From Thioalkalivibrio paradoxus ARh 1 (GTDB lineage: Bacteria; Pseudomonadota; Gammaproteobacteria; Ectothiorhodospirales; Ectothiorhodospiraceae), in the NCBI RefSeq assembly GCF_000227685.2, contig NZ_CP007029.1, positions 242,047 through 306,046 on the forward strand: 64,000 nt of DNA. The letters are read 5' to 3'. Under the pieces are notes generated by a model that ran no database searches, had not been told where the DNA came from, and worked only from the letters and a program-made list of their open reading frames with translations. The number at the start of each line of letters is the position of its first letter. Position 1 is the stretch's first letter. The translations under genes and the position numbers were made by a program. Shown here one piece after another: positions 25,156-37,078 of the stretch.

Positions 25156-26565
25156 ATGTCCGCAGCCGATGTGCTGAAAACCATCCAGGAAAAGGAAGTG
25201 AAGTTCATCGACTTCCGCTTTACCGACAGCAAGGGCAAGGAACAGCACGTAACGGTCCCGGCCCACGAGATCGATGAGGACACCTTCGAGGACGGCAAGA
25301 TGTTCGACGGGTCGTCGATCGCCGGCTGGAAAGGCATCAACGAGTCCGACATGATCCTGATGCCGGACGCGGGGTCTGCGGTGCTGGACCCGTTCTTCGA
25401 GGATCTGACGCTGAACCTGCGCTGCGACGTGGTCGAGCCGGCGACGATGCAGGGCTACGATCGCTGCCCGCGCTCGCTGGGCAAGCGCGCCGAGGCCTAT
25501 CTGGCGTCGACCGGTATCGCCGACACGGCGCTGTTCGGGCCCGAAAACGAGTTCTTTGTGCTCGATGACGTGAAGTGGGGCACCTCGCTATCGGGTTCCT
25601 ACTGCAGGGTCGATTCCAGCGAGGCCTCGTGGAACTCCGAGCGGGTCTACGAGGATGGCAACATCGGTCATCGACCCACGGTCAAGGGCGGCTACTTCCC
25701 GGTCCCGCCGGTGGATAGCCTGCATGACATCCGTTCGACCATGTGCGACGTGCTCGACGAGATGGGCCTGCACACCGAGGTGCACCACCATGAGGTCGCG
25801 ACCGCGGGGCAGTGCGAGATCGGTGTCGGGGCCGCGATGTTGACGCGCAAGGCCGACGAGGTCCAGATCCTGAAATACGTCGTCCAGAACGTCGCCCATG
25901 CTCACGGCAAGACCGCGACCTTCATGCCCAAGCCGATCGTAGGCGACAACGGTTCCGGGATGCATGTGCACATGTCCCTGGCGAAGGACGGGACGAATCT
26001 TTTCAGCGGCGACCTCTATGGCGGACTGTCGGAAACCGCGCTGTACTACATCGGCGGAATCATCAAGCATGCGCGCGCGTTGAACGCGTTCACGAACCCG
26101 TCGACCAACAGTTACAAGCGGTTGGTGCCCGGTTTCGAGGCGCCGGTGATGCTGGCCTACTCGGCGCGCAACCGTTCCGCGTCGATCCGTATCCCGTTCG
26201 TGATGAGCCCGAAGGCCCGCCGCATCGAGGTTCGGTTTCCGGACTCCACCGCCAACCCGTATCTTGCCTTCGCGGCGATGCTGATGGCGGGGATCGACGG
26301 CATCCAGAACAAGATTCATCCCGGCGATGCGATGGACAAGAACCTGTACGACCTGCCGCCGGAGGAAGAAAAGAATATCCCGCAGGTCTGCAATGCGCTG
26401 GACCAGGCGCTACGGGAGCTCGATAACGATCGCGCGTTCCTGACCGCGGGCGGTGTGTTCACCGACGATATGATCGACGCCTACATCTCGCTGAAGATGG
26501 AGGAAGTCACGCGCCTGCGCATGACCACGCACCCGGTCGAGTTCGATATGTACTACAGCCTGTAG
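25156..26565 (+). CDS. glnA: Glutamine synthetase, type I
   Basis: GlnA forms glutamine from glutamate, ammonia and ATP. The 469-residue protein starts at ATG 25156 behind AAAGGAGA. Key parts are [14 protein letters not shown] (beta-grasp latch), [12 protein letters not shown] and [16 protein letters not shown] (metal-binding Glu), [31 protein letters not shown], and the adenylylation loop NLYDLPPEE with its Tyr. It is thus the GlnE-adenylylated GSI-beta type. The sigma-54 promoter and NtrC sites upstream indicate nitrogen-starvation induction. No glnL/glnG follows. Confidence 0.98.
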   Translation: MSAADVLKTIQEKEVKFIDFRFTDSKGKEQHVTVPAHEIDEDTFEDGKMFDGSSIAGWKGINESDMILMPDAGSAVLDPFFEDLTLNLRCDVVEPATMQGYDRCPRSLGKRAEAYLASTGIADTALFGPENEFFVLDDVKWGTSLSGSYCRVDSSEASWNSERVYEDGNIGHRPTVKGGYFPVPPVDSLHDIRSTMCDVLDEMGLHTEVHHHEVATAGQCEIGVGAAMLTRKADEVQILKYVVQNVAHAHGKTATFMPKPIVGDNGSGMHVHMSLAKDGTNLFSGDLYGGLSETALYYIGGIIKHARALNAFTNPSTNSYKRLVPGFEAPVMLAYSARNRSASIRIPFVMSPKARRIEVRFPDSTANPYLAFAAMLMAGIDGIQNKIHPGDAMDKNLYDLPPEEEKNIPQVCNALDQALRELDNDRAFLTAGGVFTDDMIDAYISLKMEEVTRLRMTTHPVEFDMYYSL

Positions 26566-26658
26566 CCCGGCCCTGAACCGGAATTGCCGAGGCCGGCGTC
26601 GCGGACAATCCCCGCCACGCTGGCCTTTGGCGTGCCCGATGCCGGCGGGGCACCGGGC

Positions 26659-26686
26659 AAAAAAAAGCCGCCCCTGCCGAGGCGGC
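26659..26686 (-). terminator. Rho-independent terminator of the cold-shock gene
   Basis: On the minus strand GCCGCC / GGCGGC form a stem with an 8-base loop, followed by eight T. It lies 40 bases downstream of the csp stop. Confidence 0.85.
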
Positions 26687-26725
26687 CCGATGGACCCGGG
26701 GTGACCCCCGGATCCTGCAGCACCG

Positions 26726-26935
26726 TCAGATCGCCTTCACCGCGCCGGCGGCCAGGCCCTTCGGGGTCTGCTGAATTTCGAACGACACCTTCTGGCCTTC
26801 GGCCAAGGTCTTGAATCCGCTTCCATCGATTGCGGAGAAGTGGACAAACACGTCCTTGCCGCCATCATCGGGAGTGATGAACCCGAAACCCTTGCTTTCG
26901 TTGAACCACTTCACGACACCAGTATTCACAACCAT
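26726..26935 (-). CDS. CspA-family cold-shock protein
   Basis: A 69-residue single cold-shock domain with RNP1 (KGFGFITP) and RNP2 (VFVHFSAI). Such proteins are nucleic-acid chaperones that melt RNA structure. The start ATG 26935 follows an AT-rich leader with CGAGG. The gene stands alone, convergent with glnA, with its own terminator. Whether it is cold-induced cannot be told from sequence. Confidence 0.96.
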   Translation of the reverse strand: MVVNTGVVKWFNESKGFGFITPDDGGKDVFVHFSAIDGSGFKTLAEGQKVSFEIQQTPKGLAAGAVKAI

Positions 26936-27174
26936 AAACCTCGTTACTTAGAGAGAAACAAAAGTGAGCGGCTCGGCAGCAACCGTTCAACGGAAGCGAA
27001 TGCTGATACAGATCCACCACGATCAGTGGCTTGACGGCCTCTCACGCGCCTGACTATACGCCGGACTTCGCGCGAACGCCAATAAAACTTTGGTTTCTTT
27101 TTCCGAGTCGCCGTGCTGTTGTCGCGATCGGGGGCGTCCATCGCGTCGACCGGTGGCTGGTACCATGGCGGGCG

Positions 27175-29199
27175 ATGTCCGACGACCCCCCGTCATTTCG
27201 GATCCCGCGGCGCCTCGTGGTGGTGCCCGACGCGCCAGGCGCGCGCGACCGGGCCGCTGCCTGGTTGCGGAAGCTGGCGTTATCCTGCGACGTGGGATGG
27301 TTCGGCCCCTCCGTTCCCGGGGGCTTGCCGGGCACGCGTCCGGCACAGGCCAGCCACTGGCTGGGCCGCGAACTCGACGCCCTGGTGTTCGAGGGCGGAG
27401 AGCTGCCGCCGGTGGATGCGCTGGCGATCGCCGCCGGGCTGCTGCGCGGTGGCGGCGTATTCCTGCTGCTCGCGGGGGAGCCGCCGCCGACACCGTTCGG
27501 CCGGCGCCTGCGCCGGTTCCTGGCCGAGGACCTCGTGGAACGAGTCGCGGAGAATGGCCGCTGGCCGGTCCCGGCGATCGCGCCGCGAGTGGCAGGGCAC
27601 CGGCTGAACGCCGGGCAGCAGCGCGTATTCCGGGCCCTCGCATCCGCCACGAACTGGTTGCCGAGGACCTGCGCGGTCCTCACCGCGCCGCGCGGGCGCG
27701 GCAAATCGACCCTGCTGGGAGCGCTGGTCGCCCATTGGCTGCGTCGGACTTCGCTGGATGTTCGCGTCACCGCCCCGAACCGGGACGGAATCCGCCCGCT
27801 GCTCGCCGAAGTCGAACGCGGTACGGACATCCCGTGTGGTGCCGGAACGCGCGACGGTCCACTGTACCTGGCGCCCGACGAGCTACTGGAGCGCGGGTCC
27901 GCGCCCGGCCTGCTGGTGGTGGACGAGGCCGCGGCGCTGCCGGTGCATCAGTTGCGCCGTCTTGCGCGCCTGGCGCCGCGCGTGGTGTTTGCGACGACGA
28001 CAACCGGGTTCGAGGGCAGTGGCCAGGGTTTCCGGCACCGGTTCCTGAAGGCGCTGCACGCCGATGGCTTCCGGCTGCACGAGTTCCGGCTGCATCGCCC
28101 GGTGCGCTGGCCGCCCGGGGACCCGCTGGAAGACTGGATCGACCGGCTGTTCCTGCTGGACGCCGAGGCCGAGGCGCGCGCGCCTGCGGCTGCCGAGGAG
28201 CCCGCATTGCGCATGCGCTGGCTTTCCGGCGCAAGCCTTGCCGCCAGCGAGCCGCGGTTACGAGCGGTGGTCGGGCTGCTCTCCGACGCCCATTACCGTA
28301 CGCGTCCGTCGGACCTGCGCCGCTGGCTCGATGCCCCGGAGCTGCGGGTGGGGCTGCTGGGTGAGACCGCCGGCTCCGGGATTGTTGGGGTGGTGCTGGT
28401 GCAGCTCGAGCCCGGGCTGGAACCGGCGCTGGCCGACGCCGTGTGGTCCGGCCAGCGCCGGCCGCCCGGGCAGTTCCTGCCTTGCGTGCTGGCGGAACAC
28501 GGGGCGCTGGCAGCGGCGCGGCGCCCGGCGCTGCGGGTACTGCGCATCGCGGTCGATCCGCGCTGGCAGCGGCGCGGGCTCGGCCGCCGCATGTTGCGGG
28601 CGGCGCTGTCCTGGGCGCGCCGGCGGGATGTTCCGGTGGTGGGCGCGAGCTTCGGCGCGGAGCCGGGATTGATCGAATTCTGGACGGCGGCGGGTTTCCG
28701 ATGCCTGCGCATCGGGTTTCGGCGCGAGACCACCAGTGGCTTGCACGCGGCGGTCGTGCTTCGGGGCACGCAGCCGGGGGCGGTCGCCGATCTCGCGAGG
28801 CTGCGCGCACGGGCGGGCCGCGACTGGCCGGTCTGGCGGGCCGGTCCGCTGCGGGGGCTGGAGGCCGGGGTTGCCGCGGCAGTCGCCGCCGATCTGCCAT
28901 CGGCCGGGGCTGTCTGCGCGGCGCTGGACTGGGGCTCGGTGCGTGCCTTTGCCCGCATTTCCCGGCCGTTCGAGCTCGCGCTTCCGGCACTGCAGCGGTG
29001 GCTGCATGCGGACCCGGCGCGGACTGCGGGGCTGCCCGCCCGCGAGCGTGCGCTGCTCGAGGCCGCGGTGCTGGAGCTGGCCGGCTGGCCGGAGCTGTGT
29101 GCGCTTGCGGGGGTTTCGGGGCGCCGGGACGTGATCGGGCTGCTGCGCGGCAGCGTCGCGGCGCTTCTGGAAACCGATTCTTCCGCTGGCGTTGCATGA
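27175..29199 (+). CDS. tmcA: tRNA(Met) cytidine acetyltransferase TmcA
   Basis: TmcA makes N4-acetylcytidine at the wobble base of elongator tRNA-Met using acetyl-CoA and ATP. The 674-residue protein starts at ATG 27175 (MSDDPPSFRIPRR). An N-terminal DUF1726-like domain is followed by a RecD-like ATPase with Walker A TAPRGRGKST (near 180) and Walker B LLVVDEAAALPV, then a GNAT domain with the acetyl-CoA loop VDPRWQRRGLGRRML near 460, and a helical tRNA-binding tail. The length is usual for the family. It has a very high GC3 and is convergent with uup. Confidence 0.94.
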   Translation: MSDDPPSFRIPRRLVVVPDAPGARDRAAAWLRKLALSCDVGWFGPSVPGGLPGTRPAQASHWLGRELDALVFEGGELPPVDALAIAAGLLRGGGVFLLLAGEPPPTPFGRRLRRFLAEDLVERVAENGRWPVPAIAPRVAGHRLNAGQQRVFRALASATNWLPRTCAVLTAPRGRGKSTLLGALVAHWLRRTSLDVRVTAPNRDGIRPLLAEVERGTDIPCGAGTRDGPLYLAPDELLERGSAPGLLVVDEAAALPVHQLRRLARLAPRVVFATTTTGFEGSGQGFRHRFLKALHADGFRLHEFRLHRPVRWPPGDPLEDWIDRLFLLDAEAEARAPAAAEEPALRMRWLSGASLAASEPRLRAVVGLLSDAHYRTRPSDLRRWLDAPELRVGLLGETAGSGIVGVVLVQLEPGLEPALADAVWSGQRRPPGQFLPCVLAEHGALAAARRPALRVLRIAVDPRWQRRGLGRRMLRAALSWARRRDVPVVGASFGAEPGLIEFWTAAGFRCLRIGFRRETTSGLHAAVVLRGTQPGAVADLARLRARAGRDWPVWRAGPLRGLEAGVAAAVAADLPSAGAVCAALDWGSVRAFARISRPFELALPALQRWLHADPARTAGLPARERALLEAAVLELAGWPELCALAGVSGRRDVIGLLRGSVAALLETDSSAGVA

Positions 29200-29312
29200 C
29201 CGGCGGGCGCTGCCCGTGGCCGGGGGAGGGAATCCCGAAACAAGGGCGGCCCGTTCGCGTTGCGGCGATCGGCAGCGCACTCGGTGTCGACTGCCTGCGT
29301 CTTCGACCGCTG

Positions 29313-31247
<1,935 letters not shown>

Positions 31248-31251
31248 GGGT

Positions 31252-32571
31252 TCAGACCTCCGGCATGCGCCAGGCGCTTGCGGCGCCGGCAAGACTGAAC
31301 AGCGCGAGAACCAGGATCGCGAATTCGGTGCCGGCCAGCTGTGCCAGCAGCCCGAACAGGCCGCCGACCAGCAATAGCGCGCCGATTACGGTGTTGCTGA
31401 CCGCAGTGAACGCGGCGCGGGTCTGCTGGGTCGCCATGTCGACCAGGTAGGTCTTGCGCCCCAGGCGTACCCCCGCGTGGCTCACTCCGAGCACGAAGAA
31501 GAGCACTGCGTAGACCCAGCCATCGAGTGCCGGCGCCATTCCGCTCCAGCTCGCAGTGGCCAGCCCGATTCCAAGCAGTCCCGCGATCAGGCCCGACAGG
31601 ATCAGCACCTGGCGCGAAGAGCGGTCGGACGCGCGGCCCCAGATCGGGGCGCTGACCGCCGAGGCCAGCCCGGTCGCGAGGATCAGCAGGCCCAGCGTCA
31701 CGAAGCTGCCGGAGGTGGCCGCCTCGGCGAGCAGCACATAGAAGGGCAGGGCCAGTGCAGTGCTCATCAGCAGCGCGCGGGTCAGCACGAAGTGGCCGAA
31801 CTCGCGATCGCTCCAGAGCAGACCGAGCGAGCGCATCGCCTCGGCGACGGCGTTGCCGCCACCCTCGGTGGCGCCCGGCTGTTCGTGCAGTCCGGCGAAC
31901 ACCGCTGCCGACAGCCACCACACGCCGGCGGCGGTGGCGAGCAGCGCGGCGAACAGCCCGACCCCGGCCTGCTCGAGATTCGCCAGGGTCAGGTACAGGC
32001 CCAGGCCCAGCGTCGCAAGGCCCGCTGCCGATGCCGCATAGCCCATTACCGTGCCGCGCCGCCGCTTCGCGATGGTCTTGCCGAGCACGTCCTTGGCGGC
32101 CACCGAGTTCACCCCCCGGGCCAGCGCGAACAGAACCAGCAGCGCGAGGATCGCCCAGCCGGCGGCTGCACCCTCGAGCGTCAGCGCGACGACCGCCATC
32201 AGTGCAACGGCCAGTCCCTGGCCGACGCTGCCAAGCACCCAGAACCACTTGCGCACGGGCTGGCGGCGGATGGCGGCGGCAACGAACAGTTGTGGGAGCA
32301 GCGAGCCGGACTCGCGAATCGGCACCAGAAAGCCGGCGAACGCCGCCGGTGCGCCCAGCGCGCCCAGCATCCACGCCAGCACCAGACGTGCAGAGGCGAG
32401 TTCGTCGCCGATCTTGCTGAGCGTGTTCGACACCAGGTGCACGAAGAAATTGACCGGCTGGGCATGACACGCGTCGGCCGGGATGTCGCGGCAGACACGC
32501 GCATCCTCGTCGCCGGCGATGGTCTCGTACAGCGATATCAGCGGTTCCGGGGCGGCTGGCTGGGAGGACAT
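31252..32571 (-). CDS. Major facilitator superfamily transporter
   Basis: A 439-residue protein with about 12 hydrophobic segments in two halves. Conserved loop patterns include KDVLGKTIAKRRRGTVMGY after segment 4-5 and WGRASDRSSRQVLILSG between segments 8 and 9. The N-terminal 35 residues are cytosolic and hydrophilic. The substrate is unknown; the export-like family resemblance is only weak. It lies 40 bases after metA on the same strand and 4 bases before uup. Confidence 0.85.
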   Translation of the reverse strand: MSSQPAAPEPLISLYETIAGDEDARVCRDIPADACHAQPVNFFVHLVSNTLSKIGDELASARLVLAWMLGALGAPAAFAGFLVPIRESGSLLPQLFVAAAIRRQPVRKWFWVLGSVGQGLAVALMAVVALTLEGAAAGWAILALLVLFALARGVNSVAAKDVLGKTIAKRRRGTVMGYAASAAGLATLGLGLYLTLANLEQAGVGLFAALLATAAGVWWLSAAVFAGLHEQPGATEGGGNAVAEAMRSLGLLWSDREFGHFVLTRALLMSTALALPFYVLLAEAATSGSFVTLGLLILATGLASAVSAPIWGRASDRSSRQVLILSGLIAGLLGIGLATASWSGMAPALDGWVYAVLFFVLGVSHAGVRLGRKTYLVDMATQQTRAAFTAVSNTVIGALLLVGGLFGLLAQLAGTEFAILVLALFSLAGAASAWRMPEV

Positions 32572-32611
32572 GGCGATCTCGGACGGCGACCGGGGAACGA
32601 ACCGGTGCGGT

Positions 32612-33682
32612 TCAGCGGGTCCAGTTCAGCGGGGCGTCGGGGTTGACCCCGGGGCGGAACGGAATGCGCCGGTCTTGATGGGTCAACTGGTAGACGTTGC
32701 CGATCCAGTTGTTCACCACCGCGAGCGCGCTGTCGTGCCAGGTGTTGTCGAGGCGGCCTACCAGCAGCGGTTCCGGAAGCTCGGGCGCCGGCGCGCGGCG
32801 TTGCCGGGCCTGCTCGACGCGTTCGCGGTGTTCCTCCAGGATCGCCGCGGCCTGCGGGGACAGGTAGTGTTCGGGCAGCGGTGGGAAGTCCTCGCGCTCG
32901 TCGTTCACGAAACGCAGCACCTCGCGCTTGTACTCCTTCAGCAGGCTGATGCTGTCGTATTCCGGGTGCCCCTGGAAGAACACCAGCCGGAACCCGTCCT
33001 CCGATACCGCAAGGTGGACGCCGGCACGCTCGCTTTCGACCAGCACCTGCAACCGGTGGCGATCGAACTGCTCGCGGGACACGTCGTTGAAGCGCGAATG
33101 GGGCACGTTGAAGCGGGTGTTCACGCCGGATACCAGCGGGTGCGTTCGGTCGACCACCCGATGGTCGAACACACCCCAGAGCTTCGCGCCCCGATGCCGG
33201 CGACGTTCCCCGTAGCGCGCCTGCATGACTGCATGGGTGGCCAGGCACGAGCACAACGTGGAGGTGACGTTCTCCCAGGCCCACTCGACCACCTCGGCCA
33301 GCGGTTCCCAGAACGGCTCCAGCGCCAGGTCCGGCTGGCTCACGTTGGCGCCGGTAATGATCAACGCGTCCAGGCCTTCACGCCGGATGGTGTCGAACGA
33401 TTCGTAGTACCGATCGACATGGGCCTGCCCCCCGGGGCTGCGCGGCAGTTCGGCCAGGGTGAACGGGTGCATGTAGAACTGCGCGATCTGGTTGCTCTCG
33501 CCAACCAGGCGGAAGAACTGGCGTTCGGTCGCGGCCAGTGCGGCATCGGGCATCATGTTGAGCAGACCGATGTGCAGCGCGCGGATATCCTGGTGCAGCG
33601 CGTAGTCGTTCGGGAGGACCGTGCCGCCTTCCTTGCGCAGGCGTTCGAAGGTCGGCAGGTCGGAGTGAGCGACCAGCGGCAT
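32612..33682 (-). CDS. metA: Homoserine O-acyltransferase, MetA family
   Basis: MetA activates homoserine with succinyl- or acetyl-CoA in methionine synthesis. The 356-residue protein shows NDYALHQDIRALHIGLLNMMPDAALAATERQFFRL, the nucleophile region TSTLCSCLATHAVMQ and the catalytic His/Glu motif FFQGHPEYDS. The usual CWG motif is CLA here. The acyl donor cannot be read from the sequence with confidence. It overlaps the stop of the upstream ATPase gene by one base, so the two are translationally coupled. Confidence 0.88.
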   Translation of the reverse strand: MPLVAHSDLPTFERLRKEGGTVLPNDYALHQDIRALHIGLLNMMPDAALAATERQFFRLVGESNQIAQFYMHPFTLAELPRSPGGQAHVDRYYESFDTIRREGLDALIITGANVSQPDLALEPFWEPLAEVVEWAWENVTSTLCSCLATHAVMQARYGERRRHRGAKLWGVFDHRVVDRTHPLVSGVNTRFNVPHSRFNDVSREQFDRHRLQVLVESERAGVHLAVSEDGFRLVFFQGHPEYDSISLLKEYKREVLRFVNDEREDFPPLPEHYLSPQAAAILEEHRERVEQARQRRAPAPELPEPLLVGRLDNTWHDSALAVVNNWIGNVYQLTHQDRRIPFRPGVNPDAPLNWTR

Positions 33683-34533
33683 CAGATCCGCCCTCCGCGA
33701 TCCAGCGCGAGCTGCACCAGGTCGTCGAAGTCGGACGCCGAGCGGACCTGCGCGACCTCGCTGCTCAGTACGGTGTAGCCGTGGTCCCGGGCAATCGCCT
33801 CGTAGCGCGGCAGGCGGGCCTCGAGCAGGCGCGGGAACACCCAGCGGACGAAGTCGTCGGGGTCGATCTGGGCCACGTACTCGAGGTCGTGTCGGGACAT
33901 GTACTGGGTCAGCTGCTCGTCGAGGAAAGGCTCGCGATAATACAGCGGCTTGGGGTCGCGTTCGGCCCGTGCGATCAACTCGCGCCGGTTTTCTTCGGTG
34001 GCCCGAATGTACAGGATCACCGTGTGCCGGGTCAGCGTCTCGAGCACCTCGGGCGAATCCAGCTCGCTGACGGAACCGCCGGCATCGTTGATGAAATGGG
34101 GGTAGTCGAACAGGATCTGCGCCTTTTGGATGAAGTCCGGCACGTCCAGCATCGCCTGTACCTCGGCAGCGTGGTGCAGGGTCTGGCGGCGCTTGAATTC
34201 GGTCAGCGAGAGCCCGCCGCGCTCGGGGTTGCCCAGCTTGCCCAGAAAGCTGGAGACCGGGTGCAGGTTGTCGACGGTGATGTTGTTGATGATCTGGATC
34301 GAGTCGGCGCGCAGCAGGTCGCGCAGAAACCGAACCTGCATCGCCTGCGCCTTGATGTTGTCCAGGATCGGCTCGCTCAGGTAGCGGGTGCCGATCCGGT
34401 AGTCTCCGGAATAGTGGAACCAGTCCTCGCGCCGGAGCATGTTCGACAGGTACGTCTTGCCGACCCCGGACATGCCCAGCAGCGTGACCCGGCGGTGCGG
34501 AAGCTCCCGGTACTCGGCAGGTGTCAGGCGCAT
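33682..34533 (-). CDS. Uncharacterised P-loop ATPase coupled to metA
   Basis: A 283-residue protein with Walker A LLGMSGVGKTYLSNML near residue 20 and a possible Walker B IINNITV. It has no helicase or kinase signature I can name, but YRIGTRYLSEPI and FINDAGGSVSELDSPEV look conserved. ATG 34533 is preferred; a TTG at 34542 would overlap the stop of the upstream small gene. Its last base overlaps the metA start. The tight pairing with metA suggests a role in activating or regulating methionine synthesis, but that is only context. Confidence 0.75.
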   Translation of the reverse strand: MRLTPAEYRELPHRRVTLLGMSGVGKTYLSNMLRREDWFHYSGDYRIGTRYLSEPILDNIKAQAMQVRFLRDLLRADSIQIINNITVDNLHPVSSFLGKLGNPERGGLSLTEFKRRQTLHHAAEVQAMLDVPDFIQKAQILFDYPHFINDAGGSVSELDSPEVLETLTRHTVILYIRATEENRRELIARAERDPKPLYYREPFLDEQLTQYMSRHDLEYVAQIDPDDFVRWVFPRLLEARLPRYEAIARDHGYTVLSSEVAQVRSASDFDDLVQLALDRGGRI

Positions 34534-34538
34534 CGGAG

Positions 34539-34685
34539 TCAACGCCTCAGGATCAGCAGGATTCCCGCGACCAGCGCAAGCGTGCTCAGCACCAGGTGGT
34601 CATACTGGAAGCGCAGGCCCAGCAGCCCCTGCAGCCCGTACAGGATCAGCCAGATTGCGAGAAGCAGGGTACCGAGAGGACGCAT
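34539..34685 (-). CDS. Small membrane protein (48 residues)
   Basis: A 48-residue frame on the minus strand reads MRPLGTLLLAIWLILYG, then QGLLGLRFQYDHLVL, then a second hydrophobic helix STLALVAGILLILRR. Two short membrane segments with a small loop are predicted. GGAGA lies 10 bases before ATG 34685. Its stop is 5 bases before the ATPase start (or overlaps the alternative TTG), so it heads the ATPase-metA run. It is of the size automated callers often drop. The function is unknown. Confidence 0.7.
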   Translation of the reverse strand: MRPLGTLLLAIWLILYGLQGLLGLRFQYDHLVLSTLALVAGILLILRR

Positions 34686-34817
34686 CGGAAAACTTTCTCC
34701 AAGGGTTGGGCGGTGCGGGCTGCCACCGGCCGAGGCGCCGGCCCGCGTTTCGCGTCCGGTGCGCCCCGGCCTCAGCGGCCGCGCCCTGCCGGCGATCGCG
34801 CACCGGCGTCTATGCCC

Positions 34818-36137
34818 TTATTCGAGGAATGCATTGATGCGCTGCAGGTCGGCAAGGCTGAGGCTGCCGACGGCGCGCTGCAGGCGCAGAGTCTCGAGCA
34901 GGTAGCCATAGCGGGCCTCGGCATAATCGCGCTCGGCTCTGAAGACCTCGCGCAGGGCCAGCAGCACGTCGACCTGGGTACGCGTGCCGACTTCGAAGCC
35001 GGCCTCGGCCGATTCGAATGCGGCCTGCGTGGATTGCAGCGCCTGAGCCAGCGCGCGCGCCCGGGAGGCGTTGGCGATCACCGACAGATAGCTGTTCCGG
35101 GTGTTCTGCACCGTCTGGCGCTCGGTGAAGACTACCGTTTCCTGCGCCGCCTCGAACTCCTCACGGGCTTCGCGCGTGATCGCGCTGACGCGTCCGCCGG
35201 TGTACAGGGGCACGTCCAGCCGCAGCCCCACCTGGGCGTCGGTGCGGTCGTTGAACTGCCCCCCGGGCACCGCATTCACTCCGGAATAGCCGGTGTCGCT
35301 GACCGAGGCGCCCAGCCCCAGGGTCGGCAGCCCCTCCGCTCGCTGGCGCCCGATCTGTTCACGCGCGACTTCGGTGTTCAGGCGCTGCGCGTTCAGCTCC
35401 TGGTTGTTCTCGAGTGCCGCCGAGACCCAGTCCTGCGGATCCATCGGGTCCGGGGACGGCATGTCGAGGTGTTCTCCCAGCGCAGCGAGCTCGTCGTAAT
35501 AGCGGTTGGTGATTACCGCGAGCTGCTCGCGTGCGAGGTTGAGCGCGTTTTCGGCAGCGATCTCCTCGGCCGAGGCGATGTCGAACTGGGCCTGCGCTTC
35601 CTTGACGTCGGTGATCGCGATCAGTCCGACCTCGAAGCGCCGCTGGGTCTGCTCGAGCTGCCGGCTGATCGCCTCGCGCTCGGCCCTGCGGAACTCCAGT
35701 GTCTCCTGGGCGACGAGGACACCGAAATAGGCCTCGGCGACGCGCAGGATCAGATCCTGACGGGCGGCATCGAGTTCGGCTGCGGCGCTGGAGATCTGCA
35801 GGTCCGCCTGGCGCACGCCGATCCGGTTGCGCTGGTCGAACAGGCTCTGGTTCAGGTTCAGCGCGATATTGCGGCTGGTGCCGTCGATGCTGCTGCTGCC
35901 GTCAGGGTCGGAGTAGAACGCGCCGAGCTCGGCGTCGGCCGAGAGTTGCGGCAGCAGCGTGGAACGCGCGATCGGCCTTGCCTCGAGAACGGCCCGGTAT
36001 TGGGCCTCGGCCGCCCGCAGCTGGGCGTCTTCCATCTGGGCGTGCTCGAACACCTGCAGCAAATCCTCGGCCTGGGCGGGCAATGCCCAGGTGGCGGCGA
36101 ACACGGCGGTTACGCACAGCGTGCGAAGCATCTTCAT
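34818..36137 (-). CDS. tolC: TolC-type outer-membrane efflux protein
   Basis: A 439-residue protein with a Sec signal peptide (MKMLRTLCVTAVFAATWALPAQA, cut near 23). Two repeats of the outer-membrane efflux family are visible: helices LLQVFEHAQMEDAQLRAAEAQYR and WVSAALENNQELNAQRLN, and the strands IALNLNQSLFD and VGLRLDVPLYTGG. It forms a trimeric channel for type I secretion or RND export. ATG 36137 is chosen because the longer frame lacks a signal. A PIMT-like methyltransferase gene precedes it by 86 bases, a common pairing. Confidence 0.93.
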   Translation of the reverse strand: MKMLRTLCVTAVFAATWALPAQAEDLLQVFEHAQMEDAQLRAAEAQYRAVLEARPIARSTLLPQLSADAELGAFYSDPDGSSSIDGTSRNIALNLNQSLFDQRNRIGVRQADLQISSAAAELDAARQDLILRVAEAYFGVLVAQETLEFRRAEREAISRQLEQTQRRFEVGLIAITDVKEAQAQFDIASAEEIAAENALNLAREQLAVITNRYYDELAALGEHLDMPSPDPMDPQDWVSAALENNQELNAQRLNTEVAREQIGRQRAEGLPTLGLGASVSDTGYSGVNAVPGGQFNDRTDAQVGLRLDVPLYTGGRVSAITREAREEFEAAQETVVFTERQTVQNTRNSYLSVIANASRARALAQALQSTQAAFESAEAGFEVGTRTQVDVLLALREVFRAERDYAEARYGYLLETLRLQRAVGSLSLADLQRINAFLE

Positions 36138-36223
36138 GGCAGGGATCCCCGGGAAATCGCGATCCCCATATGCTAGCAGAGCCCGCGGCAATGGGCATGC
36201 CAAATCCCGGCGGGCGGCGACGG

Positions 36224-36880
36224 TCAGAAGACGAATTCGGTGCGCGGTTCGAAGCCCAGCAGCGGCTTCAGGCGGGTCTCGAACAGGGTTTCGGTGCGAT
36301 AGCTGTTTTCCGCGACCCGAACCACCATCCGGGCGTGCATCACCGGGGGCTGTCCCACCACCACGAACAGCCGGCCGCCCAGGTTCAGGCTCGGCTGCAG
36401 GAACGGGTCGTAGACCGTCATCGCTCCGTTGACGCTGATCACGTCGTAGCGGCCTTGCGGTGGCGTCCAGCCAGGGGCGACGGTCGCGGTTTGCAGCGAG
36501 GCATTGCCGATCTCGAGCGTTTCCAGCCGGGCCTCGGCCGCCAGGCGGAATTCGTCGATATGCTCGACGCTGTCGACCCGCGCGGCAAGCCGCGCGAGGC
36601 AGGCGGTGACATACCCCGAACCGGTGCCGATCTCGAGTGCGGTTTCACTCTCGGCGGGCGCCAGCGCCTGCAACAATCGTCCGACGACCCTCGGGGGCAG
36701 CATGGACTCGCCGTGCCCCAGGGGGATCTCGGTATCCGCATAGGCCAGGCCCTCGCGGCCCGCGGGCACGAACGTTTCTCGCGGCAGCGATTCCAGTACG
36801 TCCAGGACGCGCATGTCGAGCACATCCCAGGGGCGAACCTGCTGCTCCACCATGTTCATGCGCGCCAGGGTGAAATCCAT
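36224..36880 (-). CDS. Protein-L-isoaspartate O-methyltransferase-like protein
   Basis: A 218-residue SAM-dependent methyltransferase of the PIMT family. It shows MVEQQVRPWDVLDMRVLDVL, the PIMT stretch RETFVPAGREGLAYADTEIP and the SAM site EIGTGSGYVTACLA, and ends QPPVMHARMVVRV. Classical PIMT repairs isoaspartate in aged proteins; this tolC-linked subgroup may not have that activity. The MDFTLARMNM start at 36880 fits the family opening. It runs in the same direction as tolC. Confidence 0.85.
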   Translation of the reverse strand: MDFTLARMNMVEQQVRPWDVLDMRVLDVLESLPRETFVPAGREGLAYADTEIPLGHGESMLPPRVVGRLLQALAPAESETALEIGTGSGYVTACLARLAARVDSVEHIDEFRLAAEARLETLEIGNASLQTATVAPGWTPPQGRYDVISVNGAMTVYDPFLQPSLNLGGRLFVVVGQPPVMHARMVVRVAENSYRTETLFETRLKPLLGFEPRTEFVF

Positions 36881-37078
36881 CGGTCGGGTCCTCGTCGTAT
36901 CCGCAAACGCCGCCGCAGAGTACGGCGCCCGCCCGGGGGAGGCAAGTCGCTGCACCCGCGGGTCATCGCGCGGCCACCGCCGATGCATCGGACCTGCTGC
37001 GCGGCTGCGCGCCGGAGGCCTCGGCAATGGGGAATCCTACCCGTTGTCATTGACCGGACGGTCCACCATCCTTGCGCG

